A stretch of 37,411 nt of DNA from a bacterium (GCA_021813325.1 JAKALA010000041.1:1-37411), one strand, 5' to 3'; shown: positions 8,041 to 16,773, counted from the stretch's first letter. The notes: a model not told the origin generated them from the sequence alone. Made by a program: numbers and translations.

Positions 8041-8466
8041 TTAAATCCGCTTTTCGTCGGCGTCGATGTAATCGACAAACGTCTGGATATCATGGCGGTG
8101 GCCCATGGCGGACTGCTCTTTGCGCATTTGGAGTCGCGCCACGGCGGCGGGATCAGTTTGGATCGGGCGGCTCAAGACATCCCGCCAGTGCGCATCCTTT
8201 TCCGCCGGCGATTTCTGCACATGGATTCTCACCCAGTCGCAGACTTCACCATCGGTGAGGGAGTTTTTCACCACGGCCATAAACTCCTCATGCGTCAGGC
8301 CGGTGGCTTTGAGCCACATGCCGTCGAAGCCCTTGCCGAGGTTGTCTTTATAATCATCGTGGAGTTTGCCGGCGAGTTGCAGGCGGATTTTGTCCACGTA
8401 GCGCGGCAGGTAATGCCAGCCAGCCATGGTCTCGCGCGGACTACGGGGATAAATGATTTCGCTCAT
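8041..8466 (-). CDS. DUF5069 domain protein
   Basis: A 141-residue soluble protein. The N-terminal pattern YPRSPRETMAGWHYLPRYVDKIRLQ (residues 6-30), the aromatic/Gly stretch KGFDGMWLKATGLTHEEF and the acidic end fit DUF5069, a family of unknown function seen mainly in PVC bacteria and other environmental phyla (family recalled, not searched). It starts 7 bases after the SGNH hydrolase stop on the same strand, so the two form an operon. No catalytic motif is evident. Confidence 0.8.
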   Translation of the reverse strand: MSEIIYPRSPRETMAGWHYLPRYVDKIRLQLAGKLHDDYKDNLGKGFDGMWLKATGLTHEEFMAVVKNSLTDGEVCDWVRIHVQKSPAEKDAHWRDVLSRPIQTDPAAVARLQMRKEQSAMGHRHDIQTFVDYIDADEKRI

Positions 8467-8473
8467 AGAAAAA

Positions 8474-9151
8474 TCAAGGCAGATAGGGTTTTACTTGTTT
8501 AACCAGCAGTTTGTAGCCGGCGGCACTGAAGTGAAGTTTGTCATTGCGGAAAAGTTCGGGCCGCGGCTTGCCATCCGTTCCCAGGACAAACGCACAGGCC
8601 TCGATGTATTTCACATGCGGTGCTGTCTGGGCGTAATCCTTCACCAAATTATTGAGCGTGGCTTCCTTGTCGCGATTGCCCCAGCGGGCAATGGTGGGGT
8701 TCCACGCGATGTAATAGATCTCGGTCTGGGGGAGCTTGGCGTGGACGGTGTCCACGAACTCCTTGAAATCTTCAAACACCAGTTCCGGCGGGCGGCCGTT
8801 GGCGATGTCATTACCGCCGGCGCGGAAGAAAATGGATTTTGGCGCATAGGGAAACAGAATGCGGTTGGCAAAGTAGGTGGAATCGGCAATTTCGGACCCG
8901 CCGAAGCCGCGGTTGATAACTTTTTGATCCGGGAAATCCGTGGCCAAAGTGCTCCACATGCGGATGGTGGAAGAGCCGATGAACAACACGGCGTGTTGCG
9001 GCGGTGGATTGGTGCGGTCCTTCGCTTCGTAGGCGGAAATTTCCTTTTCCCACTGGACGTAATTGTGACCCGTGTGGTCAACCGCCAACACTTGACGCAG
9101 CGGTGAAACCACGAACAAACCGATGAGGGTAAATAAAATAACGTGCTTCAT
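8474..9151 (-). CDS. Secreted SGNH/GDSL-family hydrolase
   Basis: A 225-residue exported esterase/lipase-like enzyme. Signal peptide at residues 1-23 (MKHVILFTLIGLFVVSPLRQ...). SGNH blocks: block I FIGSSTIRMW with the nucleophile Ser61, block II NRGFGGSEIAD with the oxyanion Gly, block III RAGGNDI with Asn114, block V NDKLHFSAAGY with Asp204 and His207. All four catalytic positions are present, so the enzyme should be active; the family acts on lipids, acyl-sugars or acetylated polysaccharides, and the substrate here is unknown. First gene of a two-gene operon with DUF5069. Divergent from the flavoprotein gene at 9251, so 9152-9250 must hold both promoters. Confidence 0.9.
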   Translation of the reverse strand: MKHVILFTLIGLFVVSPLRQVLAVDHTGHNYVQWEKEISAYEAKDRTNPPPQHAVLFIGSSTIRMWSTLATDFPDQKVINRGFGGSEIADSTYFANRILFPYAPKSIFFRAGGNDIANGRPPELVFEDFKEFVDTVHAKLPQTEIYYIAWNPTIARWGNRDKEATLNNLVKDYAQTAPHVKYIEACAFVLGTDGKPRPELFRNDKLHFSAAGYKLLVKQVKPYLP

Positions 9152-9250
9152 GATGCTATTTTTAAATCACATGCCCCCGATCGTAAATCAATTTTCTCCA
9201 CGCGTGGCGGAATTCTTGTCAGGGTCCATTTTCTGGATCATGCTCACGAC

Positions 9251-10648
9251 ATGAAACGGGATAACAAATACGACTTTGATGTCGCTGTCATTGGTGCCGG
9301 CAGTGGCGGTTACGCTGCGGCACGCACCGCCGCGGCCGCCGGATTGAAAACGGTGGTGATCGAAGGTGGACGCGAAGTGGGCGGTTTATGCATTTTGCGC
9401 GGTTGCATGCCCACCAAGGCACTCCTCTATGCGGCGGAAGTGAAGCATCTTGCTGAACACGCCGGCATCTGGGGCGTGCGCACTGGAAAGGTGGGCTATA
9501 ATTTTGCCAAGGTCATGGCGCGAAAGGCTGGGCAAATAAAAGATTTTGCCGACTTTCGGGTTCAGCAGTTGAATGATGGCCGTTTCAAATTTCTCCGCGC
9601 CAATGCCGAATTTCTCGACGCCCATACGGTGGTTTTAAGCCCGGGAAAAAAGATTTCTGCCAGGCATTTTGTCATCGCCACGGGTTCGCGGGTGGCGCCC
9701 TCGCCATTGCCGCAACTGGACGAGGTCGGCTATATCACCAGCGAGGACGCGGTTTCGTTGAAGAAGCTGCCCAAGTCTTTGATCATCCTGGGCGGCGGCG
9801 CAATTGCCTGTGAGTTCGCCCAATTCTTTCAACGGTTTGGCGTCAAGGTGACCCTGGTTCAGCGCAGTGAACGCATCTTGAAGGAGTTTGATGCTGACGC
9901 TGGAAGGGAAATTGAAAAGGTCTTTCGCAGCGAAGGCATGCAGGTTTTCACCGGCACCAAACTGACAAATGCGGGACGCCGGGGAAAGCTGAAGACAGTT
10001 ACATTTGAGCAAGGCGGCAAGAAATTGACCGTGGCGGCGGAGGAAATTTTGTTCGCTTTGGGCCGTCAGCCCAATACCGCATCGCTAAACTTGGAAAAAG
10101 CGGGCGTGAAGACCGAGGAAAATGGCCGCGTGATTGCCAGCGCCGGAATGCAGACGAGCGCGCCACACATTTTTGCGGCGGGCGACTGCACCGGGCCGCA
10201 CGAAATCGTGCATATCGCCATTCAGCAAGGCGAGACGGCAGTGCACAATCTGCTGAAGCCAAAATCGCCGCGCAAAATGGATTATCGCCTGTTGACTGCC
10301 GTGGTGTTCACCGAGCCGCAGGTCGCGTGTGTCGGCTTGACCGAAAAGGAGGCCGCGGCGCGGAAGATTCCATTTTTAGCGGCGAGCTATCCGTTCAACG
10401 ACCACGGCAAATCGCTGATCATGGAAGCCACGCATGGTTTCGTGAAACTACTCGCCAATCCCAAAACCGGGGAAATTATTGGCGGCTCATGTGTCGGGCC
10501 GGCCGGCGGAGAATTGATTCATGAAATCGTCGCGGCCATGGCCAAGCGGATGACCGTTCGTGAACTGTCGGTAATGCCGCATTATCATCCGACGCTCGCA
10601 GAAATTTGGACTTACCCGGCGGAGGATCTGGCGGAGAAAATTTTTTAA
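9251..10648 (+). CDS. Dihydrolipoamide-dehydrogenase-like pyridine nucleotide-disulfide oxidoreductase
   Basis: A 465-residue cytoplasmic FAD enzyme. The ATG at 9251 is chosen because the Rossmann strand DFDVAVIGAGSGG begins at residue 8; the longer frame to 9143 overlaps the divergent gene. Redox-active disulfide C47-ILRG-C52 in GGLCILRGCMPTK, where Lpd/MerA proteins usually have C-x-N-x-G-C. The NAD-binding site is SLIILGGGAIACEFAQF near residue 178, the second FAD motif is HIFAAGDCTG near residue 303, and the C-terminal dimer-partner base is His446-Pro447 with Glu451 (HYHPTLAE). These support an active disulfide reductase. Without 2-oxoacid dehydrogenase genes nearby, lipoamide may not be the substrate; glutathione, mercuric ion or other disulfides cannot be excluded. 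Confidence 0.88.
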   Translation: MKRDNKYDFDVAVIGAGSGGYAAARTAAAAGLKTVVIEGGREVGGLCILRGCMPTKALLYAAEVKHLAEHAGIWGVRTGKVGYNFAKVMARKAGQIKDFADFRVQQLNDGRFKFLRANAEFLDAHTVVLSPGKKISARHFVIATGSRVAPSPLPQLDEVGYITSEDAVSLKKLPKSLIILGGGAIACEFAQFFQRFGVKVTLVQRSERILKEFDADAGREIEKVFRSEGMQVFTGTKLTNAGRRGKLKTVTFEQGGKKLTVAAEEILFALGRQPNTASLNLEKAGVKTEENGRVIASAGMQTSAPHIFAAGDCTGPHEIVHIAIQQGETAVHNLLKPKSPRKMDYRLLTAVVFTEPQVACVGLTEKEAAARKIPFLAASYPFNDHGKSLIMEATHGFVKLLANPKTGEIIGGSCVGPAGGELIHEIVAAMAKRMTVRELSVMPHYHPTLAEIWTYPAEDLAEKIF

Positions 10649-10728
10649 AGCCTGAAGTTCTTCCCAACGTCAGGAGCACGGTTGTGTCCTTTCAGCCACG
10701 GACCCGGGTGGCCGGTGGGTTTTATGCC

Positions 10729-10947
10729 TTAATTTTTTACCGCCGCGCAAATGAATGGCAGCAATACCATGCTGCTTTGCAGGGCGTAAATGGCGATGTG
10801 ATACCAGAACCATCCCGGTTCCACCGCCCGCAGACAATATTTTGATGAAGTGGCACCAATGGCAATACGACTAAACCTGCGGACCTTACCAGTCCGCAAG
10901 GCGTAAATGACCTGATAAGCAGACCAGCCTCCAAACGCGCAAGCGGT
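10729..10947 (-). pseudogene. Tail of a small membrane protein beside the IS insertion
   Basis: Reading the minus strand from 10947 (after a TAA at 10948-10950) gives 72 codons and a natural stop at 10729. The product contains AYQVIYALRTGKVRR and then AVEPGWFWYHIAIYALQ followed by SSMVLLPFICAAVKN, which together look like a cytoplasmic Arg/Lys loop and a terminal membrane helix. This resembles, from memory, small two-helix proteins of proteobacteria ending in a PxxFW-helix. There is no ATG; a TTG at 10899 would give 56 residues. The upstream half may have been lost or shifted; the IS5 element is 50 bases away. Could be chance. Confidence 0.35.
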
Positions 10948-10995
10948 TTAGCCGCTGCTGGAAGGGCCACATCTCCCGGACGCCGCTTATGTCCC

Positions 10996-10999
10996 TTAG
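10996..10999. repeat. Left target-site duplication TTAG
   Basis: Matches TTAG at 12209-12212 on the other side of the element and fits the IS5 consensus target YTAR. Confidence 0.85.
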
Positions 11000-12208
11000 G
11001 GAAACGCTGATTTAATCCGGATGGATTTCATTTGAACGCGGCGGCGGAATTTCTCGTCAGTGTAGCATGACGCACCAGCCGAGTTTCGCCCACGCCGAGT
11101 TTGCCGCCAAAAAGAAGATCACCCGTCGCGAAAAGTTTCTCACGCGCATGGAGGAGGTCATCCCCTGGAAACAACTTTTGGCCGTCATCGAACCCTTCTA
11201 TCCGCAGGGCAAACGCGGCCGTCCGCCCATTGGTTTGGAACGGATGCTGCGCGTCTATTTTCTCCAGCAATGGTATGCGCTGGCCGACGAGGCGCTCGAA
11301 GATGCCCTCTACGACAGCCACGCCCTCCAGAGTTTTGCGCGGATTGATCTGGCCGCCGAAGGCGTGCCCGACGCCACCACGCTGTTGAACTTCCGTCACC
11401 TGCTGGAAACGCACGACCTCTGCAAAAGTCTTTTCACCGCCATCAACGCCGACCTCACCGCGCGGGGTTTGTTGCTGCGCGAAGGCACATTGGTGGACGC
11501 CACCCTGATCACCGCGCCGTCCTCCACCAAGAATCAAAAGAAAGCGCGCGACCCCGAAATGCACCAGACCAAGAAGGGCAACCAGTGGTATTTCGGAATG
11601 AAGGCGCACATCGGAGCGGATCGGGGCAGCAAGCTGGTGCATACCGTGGTGGTCACGGCGGCCAACGTGGCGGACATCGCGAAGACTGCGGAGTTATTGC
11701 ATGGGCAGGAGACGCAAGTTCATGCCGACGCGGGTTGCACCGGCGTGGAGAAACGCGCGGAGATCGTGGCGCTGGAACGGAAGCTGGACTGGCAGATCGC
11801 CGCCAAACGCGGGACGATCAAAGCCATGGCCGATGGCGCGGAGAAAGAGGCGGCCCAGGCAGTGGAACAAGCCAAAGCCTCCGTGCGGGCGTATGTGGAG
11901 CATCCGTTCCACATCGTGAAGAATATTTTTCGGCACCGGAAAGTCCGATATCGAGGGTTGGCGAAGAACGGGCATCAACTCTACATCTTGTTCGGGCTGG
12001 CCAATGTGGTCATCGGCGCGCGGACGGCCACGGCGTGAAAAACGGACGCTCCCGCCGGCGTGGCGGTGAAAAACCACCGCCGAACCGCTGAAATCACCGT
12101 GGCGCAAGGGGGAAATCGGCGGCGGCGCGAGCAATTTCAGCTCCGCCCAGCAAAAATCGCCTCCGACCAAAATAGCCAATCCAAAACTTGGCTTTATTCA
12201 GCGTCTCC
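11000..12208 (+). mobile_element. Complete IS5-family insertion sequence (1209 bp)
   Basis: Imperfect terminal inverted repeats GGAAACGCTGATTTAATCC (11000-11018) and, read on the minus strand from 12208, GGAGACGCTGAATAAAGCC (15 of 19 identical) enclose a single intact transposase. Both ends are flanked by TTAG (10996-10999 and 12209-12212), which fits the YTAR target duplication of IS5. Intact ends, gene and duplication indicate a fairly recent, potentially active insertion. Right of it, 12213-12466 holds no recognisable gene. Confidence 0.93.
11067..12038 (+). CDS. IS5-family DDE transposase
   Basis: 323 residues, uninterrupted. N-terminal domain (DUF772 type) includes PFYPQGKRGRPPIGLERMLR near residue 45 and LEDALYDSHALQSFARID near residue 78. 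Catalytic DDE triad: Asp in TLVDATLI (about 150), Asp in VHADAGCTG (about 219) and Glu in YVEHPFHIVK (about 280). The C-terminal KNIFRHRKVRYRGLAKNGHQ is typical of the IS5/IS1421-like branch. It cuts and joins the element at its ends. The coding frame starts 67 bases inside the left repeat and ends 170 bases before the right one. Confidence 0.95.
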   Translation: MTHQPSFAHAEFAAKKKITRREKFLTRMEEVIPWKQLLAVIEPFYPQGKRGRPPIGLERMLRVYFLQQWYALADEALEDALYDSHALQSFARIDLAAEGVPDATTLLNFRHLLETHDLCKSLFTAINADLTARGLLLREGTLVDATLITAPSSTKNQKKARDPEMHQTKKGNQWYFGMKAHIGADRGSKLVHTVVVTAANVADIAKTAELLHGQETQVHADAGCTGVEKRAEIVALERKLDWQIAAKRGTIKAMADGAEKEAAQAVEQAKASVRAYVEHPFHIVKNIFRHRKVRYRGLAKNGHQLYILFGLANVVIGARTATA

Positions 12209-12212
12209 TTAG
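12209..12212. repeat. Right target-site duplication TTAG
   Basis: Second copy of the 4-base target duplicated by the IS5-family insertion. Confidence 0.85.
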
Positions 12213-12466
12213 CACGATTGAGGAAGCGGCAGGCTACTTTTGATGTCCGAGGCGCACCCATTCTTCCAACTGTTCCGCGACTTCCCGGAACCTTGCCGCG
12301 GATGTGAACCCTCCCATGCACCAACCGCTGGGATCAGCGGGATAAATTATGGCAGATTAAAAACCACTTTCTTGCTGTCATTGACCTTCAAGTTTCTTTC
12401 CCTGGCGAAGTTGCAAACACCGCTTTTTAAATTCGATTCCTAGAGCCTCACCAGCCAAGACATGGC

Positions 12467-14200
12467 TCATGGCTTCGGGGCATCTTTGTCAGCTTGCTGC
12501 GCCGATGATGCCGACTCTGGCGTCAGTAACTGAGCGGGTTGGTTGGAGTGCTGGGTTTGATTTGGATGCACGGTATTGGCCCTGCGATGATTGGACCAGG
12601 CCAACGGAATAACAATGATAGCCGCCAATGTGGCTGCCCCGATAATCCCAATTTTTGTTCCTTTGGTTACAAAGGGACCACCGGATTTATTCTTAAACCA
12701 GAGGGTCACGACGACGGCAATGCCCGCCGCCAGGACGAACAGGAACAAACCCATCAGCAATTTACCCTGCCAGCCGAATACTTCAAAATCACGGCCTTGA
12801 ACGTAGGTGGGACACTCGATTCTCTTTTCGGCCAGTAAGGAAAGGGTTGCCTTGTCCGCTGGGGCTATGAATTTGAAAAATTTGCCGTTTTCCTGAAGTC
12901 TGATCCAAAGTTCATCGTAGGAATCTTTGTAGGTTTTAAAAGCAGAATGGTAATGAAAACGCATCACATAAAACTGAGCATCCGGGTTGTTTTCCTGGAT
13001 GATTTTATCGGCTTGCGCACTGGAAATTCTGGCGATGCTTCCATTGGTGTCCGAAAGGGCGAGCACGAAGAACGACGCGGCCACAATCATCGCCAGCGCA
13101 ATGGCCCAGATGAAAATGTTTTTAATTCGAGTGCTCAATGATTTTTCGGCCACGCCCTGCTTGCGCACTTTGCGTCGCTGATAGATCCAAAGCCCTAAGG
13201 ACAAAGCGACCACCCCGTAAAGAACATCCAGCCAGATTCTCATGCCCGTCAGAAAATGTTCCTTGGAACCAAACAGCATCATTAATGGCGCATAGAGCAA
13301 CACGGGCAGCAGAACGAATAAAATCATGCAGATGGCCAGAGTTCCCCAAAAACGAGCAGTGACATTCCTTTGCTCCTCCGAATGGACTGAGTCGCCGCCC
13401 ATTTTATAACCGAGCCAGCCGCCCAATGAAACAAATGGAGCGATGGGAATGATGATTTTGAGGAGCGATTGCAGCACCGCGCCAAGGCCGGTTGCTATTG
13501 GTCCACTTTTGGCCACGGCCGTTCCTGCCGTCGCCGCTTTGGCGGTGGTGGCCAATAACGGCAGAGCTCCAAGCACCCCAAGGGTGAAGGCCTTGCCCGG
13601 ATTGGTCTGCTTCAAGGCACCTTCCACAAAGGAGAGAACCTGTTCCTGCAACATTTTCCGCCCGCGTGAAAGCCGCTGATGCACAACCTCGTCGCTTAAT
13701 CCCAGCGCCTGTGCCACGTGTTCGACGGATTGGTTTTCGCGATAAAACAGCACCAGCGGCTCGCGGTAAATGGCGGGAATGCGTTCCAGCGTATGCCAGA
13801 GAATGGCCTGTTCCTCGCGGGTGATGATGTATTCAACCGGCAGCGGTTCGGGTGAATGGGATTCCTCGGCGTTTTCCAAGGGTTCAGCTTGATGAATAGG
13901 TTTCCGGCCTTCCCGTCGCAGGAAATCATTGATGCGATTGCGGGCAATTCCGCCCAGCCAGCTTCGCAATTTGTCGCGTTCCCGCAGATGTGTGAGATGT
14001 TTCCAGGCCGTGATGAAGGTTTCCTGGGCGAGATCCTCGCTCTGTCCCAGACTGCCGGTGGCGCTGTAGGCCAGAGAGCAAATCAGGGATTGGTAACGGG
14101 CGACGATTTGTCCGAAGGCGTCGCGGTTGCCCGACAAGGTTTCGCCCACCAGCTCGGCGTCGGTTAGCTGGGAAACGTTCATGGTTGATGCAGTGATCAT
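12467..14200 (-). CDS. ECF-type sigma-70 factor fused to a multi-pass membrane domain (copy A)
   Basis: 577 residues. Residues 10-95 are sigma region 2 (DAFGQIVARYQSLICSLAYS; EDLAQETFITAWKHL), residues 135-190 region 4 (IYREPLVLFYRENQSVEHVA; VVHQRLSRGRKMLQ). The helix-turn-helix is intact, so promoter recognition should work. After residue 205 come several hydrophobic segments (about 240-265, 285-312, 325-343, 363-386, 480-502, 515-535) and, between 387 and 475, a soluble domain (AQADKIIQENNPDAQFYVM; SYDELWIRLQENGKFFKF) that may face the periplasm as a sensor. No anti-sigma gene is adjacent; the membrane part may hold or release the sigma domain (inference). Start is ATG 14200 or the in-frame ATG at 14182. 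Paralogue of the gene at 15145. Confidence 0.85.
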   Translation of the reverse strand: MITASTMNVSQLTDAELVGETLSGNRDAFGQIVARYQSLICSLAYSATGSLGQSEDLAQETFITAWKHLTHLRERDKLRSWLGGIARNRINDFLRREGRKPIHQAEPLENAEESHSPEPLPVEYIITREEQAILWHTLERIPAIYREPLVLFYRENQSVEHVAQALGLSDEVVHQRLSRGRKMLQEQVLSFVEGALKQTNPGKAFTLGVLGALPLLATTAKAATAGTAVAKSGPIATGLGAVLQSLLKIIIPIAPFVSLGGWLGYKMGGDSVHSEEQRNVTARFWGTLAICMILFVLLPVLLYAPLMMLFGSKEHFLTGMRIWLDVLYGVVALSLGLWIYQRRKVRKQGVAEKSLSTRIKNIFIWAIALAMIVAASFFVLALSDTNGSIARISSAQADKIIQENNPDAQFYVMRFHYHSAFKTYKDSYDELWIRLQENGKFFKFIAPADKATLSLLAEKRIECPTYVQGRDFEVFGWQGKLLMGLFLFVLAAGIAVVVTLWFKNKSGGPFVTKGTKIGIIGAATLAAIIVIPLAWSNHRRANTVHPNQTQHSNQPAQLLTPESASSAQQADKDAPKP

Positions 14201-14240
14201 ATCACCGCATAAGTGGTTGGTCAGCGCAGAAAACTGACAA
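14200..14240 (-). promoter_or_regulatory. Conserved upstream element of sigma gene A
   Basis: On the minus strand TTGTCA (14240-14235) is followed after 33 bases by TATGAT containing the first ATG. The same TTGTCA-33-TATGAT arrangement, with a shared CCACTYATGCG block about 18 bases downstream of TTGTCA, precedes sigma gene B. TTGTCA resembles ECF -35 elements (TGTCA-type). This suggests each sigma gene is controlled by the same factor, perhaps itself. If so, the transcript would begin at or beside the first ATG. Confidence 0.5.
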
Positions 14241-14300
14241 ACTATTTTACTAATTCATTGGGTAATAGCTGAAGTTTTTGGTCTGCAAGGTCAAACGGCG

Positions 14301-15140
14301 TTACTCGCCGTTGAGCTTTGCCTGGAGCGAGGGGGCGTTCGGGAATTTTTGAGCCCCAAGTCGCCACGTGGCTGCGGCATACTCGGGTTGCCCCAGCTTT
14401 TGATATTGGTTGCCGAGGAGGACATATGATTGCGCGAATTGCGGTTCTGAAGACATCTTTTCCTGTTGATCAATCAGCCTAGACAATCTTTGGACCACCT
14501 CCTCGCTTTTGTTCAATTCAAGCGGCCAATGTGACATGGCTGCCACCTTGAAAAATTGCGCTTCCCAGTTGTTGGGATCGAGTTCAAGGGCGGCATCAAA
14601 GTTTTGATCAGCCTGCATTCCGAGGATGCCCATTTCGCTAATCTTTCCACCATTTTCAAGAATGACTTCCGCCTTTTGCAGTTGAGCCTGTCCCAGTTCA
14701 GCGGGGTAAAAGACAGAATCCGGATGGTCGGTAATGCCCTGTTTCAGAGCTGCAATGGCCTGATCCAGCTGGCCGGCTTTTCGCAATTGATTCCACACTT
14801 CGTGCTTCTGCAGGAAACTGGCATTCGTTGAAACCAATGTTTCAATGGCCCGCGAGATGGCTGTGGGCGCTGGAGCTGGGCTGGCTGCTTGATCTGATAA
14901 AGCTGGATTCAAAGCGACTCCAGCCGCTGACTCATGGGCTCCTGCCGCTGCGTTCTCTGAAATCGGCCGGGGTGATTTTTCTTTCAGCGCGACGGTCTTT
15001 GACGTCATCAAAATTTCCTGGTTCGTCAGCGTTTCAGCATTGGCTGCTGGAGAGTGCGGTGCTCCATGACGGCTCAAATACACCGTGGTTCCGGCCACGC
15101 AAGTGATACCAAGGGCTATAAGCATAGTTGAGGTTTTCAT
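14301..15140 (-). CDS. Membrane-anchored or secreted TPR protein linked to the sigma factors
   Basis: 279 residues. N terminus MKTSTMLIALGITCVAGTTV is a signal peptide or anchor, followed by a Ser/Ala/Pro-rich linker to about residue 90. Residues 110-275 form TPR-like helices (WNQLRKAGQLDQAIAALKQG; NFDAALELDPNNWEAQFFKV; VLLGNQYQKLGQPEYAAATW). It starts 4 bases after the stop of sigma gene B, so the two are translationally coupled, and it lies 100 bases upstream of sigma gene A. An extracytoplasmic TPR partner for the membrane-fused sigma factors is a reasonable inference; no direct evidence for contact. Confidence 0.8.
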   Translation of the reverse strand: MKTSTMLIALGITCVAGTTVYLSRHGAPHSPAANAETLTNQEILMTSKTVALKEKSPRPISENAAAGAHESAAGVALNPALSDQAASPAPAPTAISRAIETLVSTNASFLQKHEVWNQLRKAGQLDQAIAALKQGITDHPDSVFYPAELGQAQLQKAEVILENGGKISEMGILGMQADQNFDAALELDPNNWEAQFFKVAAMSHWPLELNKSEEVVQRLSRLIDQQEKMSSEPQFAQSYVLLGNQYQKLGQPEYAAATWRLGAQKFPNAPSLQAKLNGE

Positions 15141-15144
15141 AAAC

Positions 15145-16773
15145 TTATTCAGGACGAGCCTGCGTTGAATTATGTTTGCGCGTGACCAGCCACAGGATTG
15201 AAAACGGAATGATCCAGAAAAGATTCAGCCACTGCCAATGCCGGGAAACGAATTCAGCGCCGCGGAAGAACGGATTTGGAAAAATAGCCTGCCTGGCAAT
15301 GTCGGTATTGGCCTGCGCGGCATGGACGAAGCGTCCAAGGCCATGGTCATGGGCCAGGGCAAACAATCCCACGGACGCATTCCATCCGACGGCATAGCAC
15401 TCGTTGAATGCCTGCCAGCCGATTCCCAGTCCGCCGAACAAAGGCCAGACTCCCAGCGCGATGCCGCCTAGCGCGACGACCCCGATGCCCAACGCGCCAA
15501 ACGAAAGCACACCCACCGCAAAGCCGCCGAAACTGACCGGCGCAATCGCCCACGCACCCATGGCAAACAATCCGCCTAGCGCACGATCGCCAATCGCAAT
15601 CCACGCTTTCACCGGCGGTTTCAAGAGATTGAATCGTCCGCCAATGCGGATGTGCATAAGCGGCAACCCAAGCAGTTTTGTTTCGGTGCAGAATTCCCAA
15701 ATTGGTCTGGGGAGAATGCCAGCGCACTGCTCGTTCAAAGCCCGGGTCAGTTTTTCCTGGTTCCTTCGCGAACTGGCGGCAGCCAGAATGAAGATGGTCG
15801 GCACAAAGATCACCACCAGGCTGGCGGTAAGCATGCCCGATAAATAGGAACGATCCGTCTGATCTCTGGACCACCACAAAATTGCAATGGCAAACGGAAT
15901 GAACACAGCTAGGGTGATGATGGCGAGCTTTCCGAACAGAGATTGAACCTGACGCCGCTCCTCTTGCGACTGGGATCCAGCTAGTGTGACGCGATATGCA
16001 ATGTAATTAGGCACCAGGACATACAGCGGACCGAGCAGTGCGGCTAGCCCGCCAAAGGTGCCAGTTGCTTTGGCAGTTGTGCCTTTGGCAACCGCGCCGA
16101 TGGCCGCCGCCTTGACTGAGAACGTCAACCCGGGCAATGAGGCCAGCACGGCCAGGGTAAATGCTCTTTCTGGCCTCGTCCGCTCCAGCGCGCCTTCGAC
16201 GAACTCGAGAACCTGCTCCTGCAACAACTTTCGTCCGCGCGAAAGGCGCTGCTTCACGGCATCCTCCGTTAAGTCCAACGATGCCGCGACAGTTTCAATG
16301 GACTGCTGTTCGCGGTAAAACAGCACCAGCGGCTCGCGATAGGTTTCCGGAATGCGTTCCAATGCGCGCCAGAGAATGGCCTGCTCTTCGTTGCTGATGG
16401 TGCGGTCCACGGGCAGAGGCTCGGGGGAGTGGCTTTCGGCAACTTCTTCAAGCGGCGTGGCCTCGCGAATGGGTTCGCGGCCTTCACGGCGGAGAAAACC
16501 ATTGATCCGATTCCGGGCAATGCCGCAAAGCCAGGCGCGCAGTTTGTCGTGTTCGCGCAAATGGCCGAGATGTTTCCAGGCGGAGATGAACGTTTCCTGG
16601 GCGAGATCTTCGCTCTGACCCAGACTGCCCGTGGCGCTGTAGGCCAGCGAGCAAATCAAAGATTGATAGCGGGAAACAATCTGCCCGAAGGCATCGCGAT
16701 TCCCCAACAGCGTCAAGCTGACCAGTTCGGCATCGGTTTGGAGAGCGACGGACATTGATTTGGTTGTCATCAT
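15145..16773 (-). CDS. ECF-type sigma-70 factor fused to a multi-pass, Gly-rich membrane domain (copy B)
   Basis: 542 residues from the ATG at 16773, chosen by alignment with copy A (ATG 16755 also possible; the frame extends to 16899 without homology). Region 2 (DAFGQIVSRYQSLICSLAYS; EDLAQETFISAWKHLGHL) and region 4 (TYREPLVLFYREQQSIETVA; AVKQRLSRGRKLLQEQVLEF) are nearly identical to copy A. The membrane part differs: three or four helices at about 210-330, then WEFCTETKLLGLPLMHIRIG near 360 and a run of Gly-Ala hydrophobic repeats (FGGFAVGVLSFGALGIGVVA; LGGIALGVWPLFGGLGIG) near 405-455, and a final helix. The leading segment and Gly repeat match a widespread, uncharacterised membrane domain. 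Role: envelope-linked gene regulation, by inference. Confidence 0.85.
   Translation of the reverse strand: MMTTKSMSVALQTDAELVSLTLLGNRDAFGQIVSRYQSLICSLAYSATGSLGQSEDLAQETFISAWKHLGHLREHDKLRAWLCGIARNRINGFLRREGREPIREATPLEEVAESHSPEPLPVDRTISNEEQAILWRALERIPETYREPLVLFYREQQSIETVAASLDLTEDAVKQRLSRGRKLLQEQVLEFVEGALERTRPERAFTLAVLASLPGLTFSVKAAAIGAVAKGTTAKATGTFGGLAALLGPLYVLVPNYIAYRVTLAGSQSQEERRQVQSLFGKLAIITLAVFIPFAIAILWWSRDQTDRSYLSGMLTASLVVIFVPTIFILAAASSRRNQEKLTRALNEQCAGILPRPIWEFCTETKLLGLPLMHIRIGGRFNLLKPPVKAWIAIGDRALGGLFAMGAWAIAPVSFGGFAVGVLSFGALGIGVVALGGIALGVWPLFGGLGIGWQAFNECYAVGWNASVGLFALAHDHGLGRFVHAAQANTDIARQAIFPNPFFRGAEFVSRHWQWLNLFWIIPFSILWLVTRKHNSTQARPE

Larger units (their letters stand above)
10649..10999. 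other. Gene-poor region left of the IS5 element
   Basis: 351 bases between the flavoprotein stop and the insertion element. The only candidate is a short membrane-protein-like tail on the minus strand (10729-10947, separate entry). TTAG at 10996-10999 is the left target duplication. Confidence 0.6.

Noticed and set aside
6909-8093. 394-codon minus-strand open frame
   Set aside because: Antisense to the TPR gene and crosses its terminator; no recognisable domain.
12420-12440. TTCGATTCC, similar to a tRNA T-loop
   Set aside because: No acceptor, D or anticodon stem can be drawn around it.
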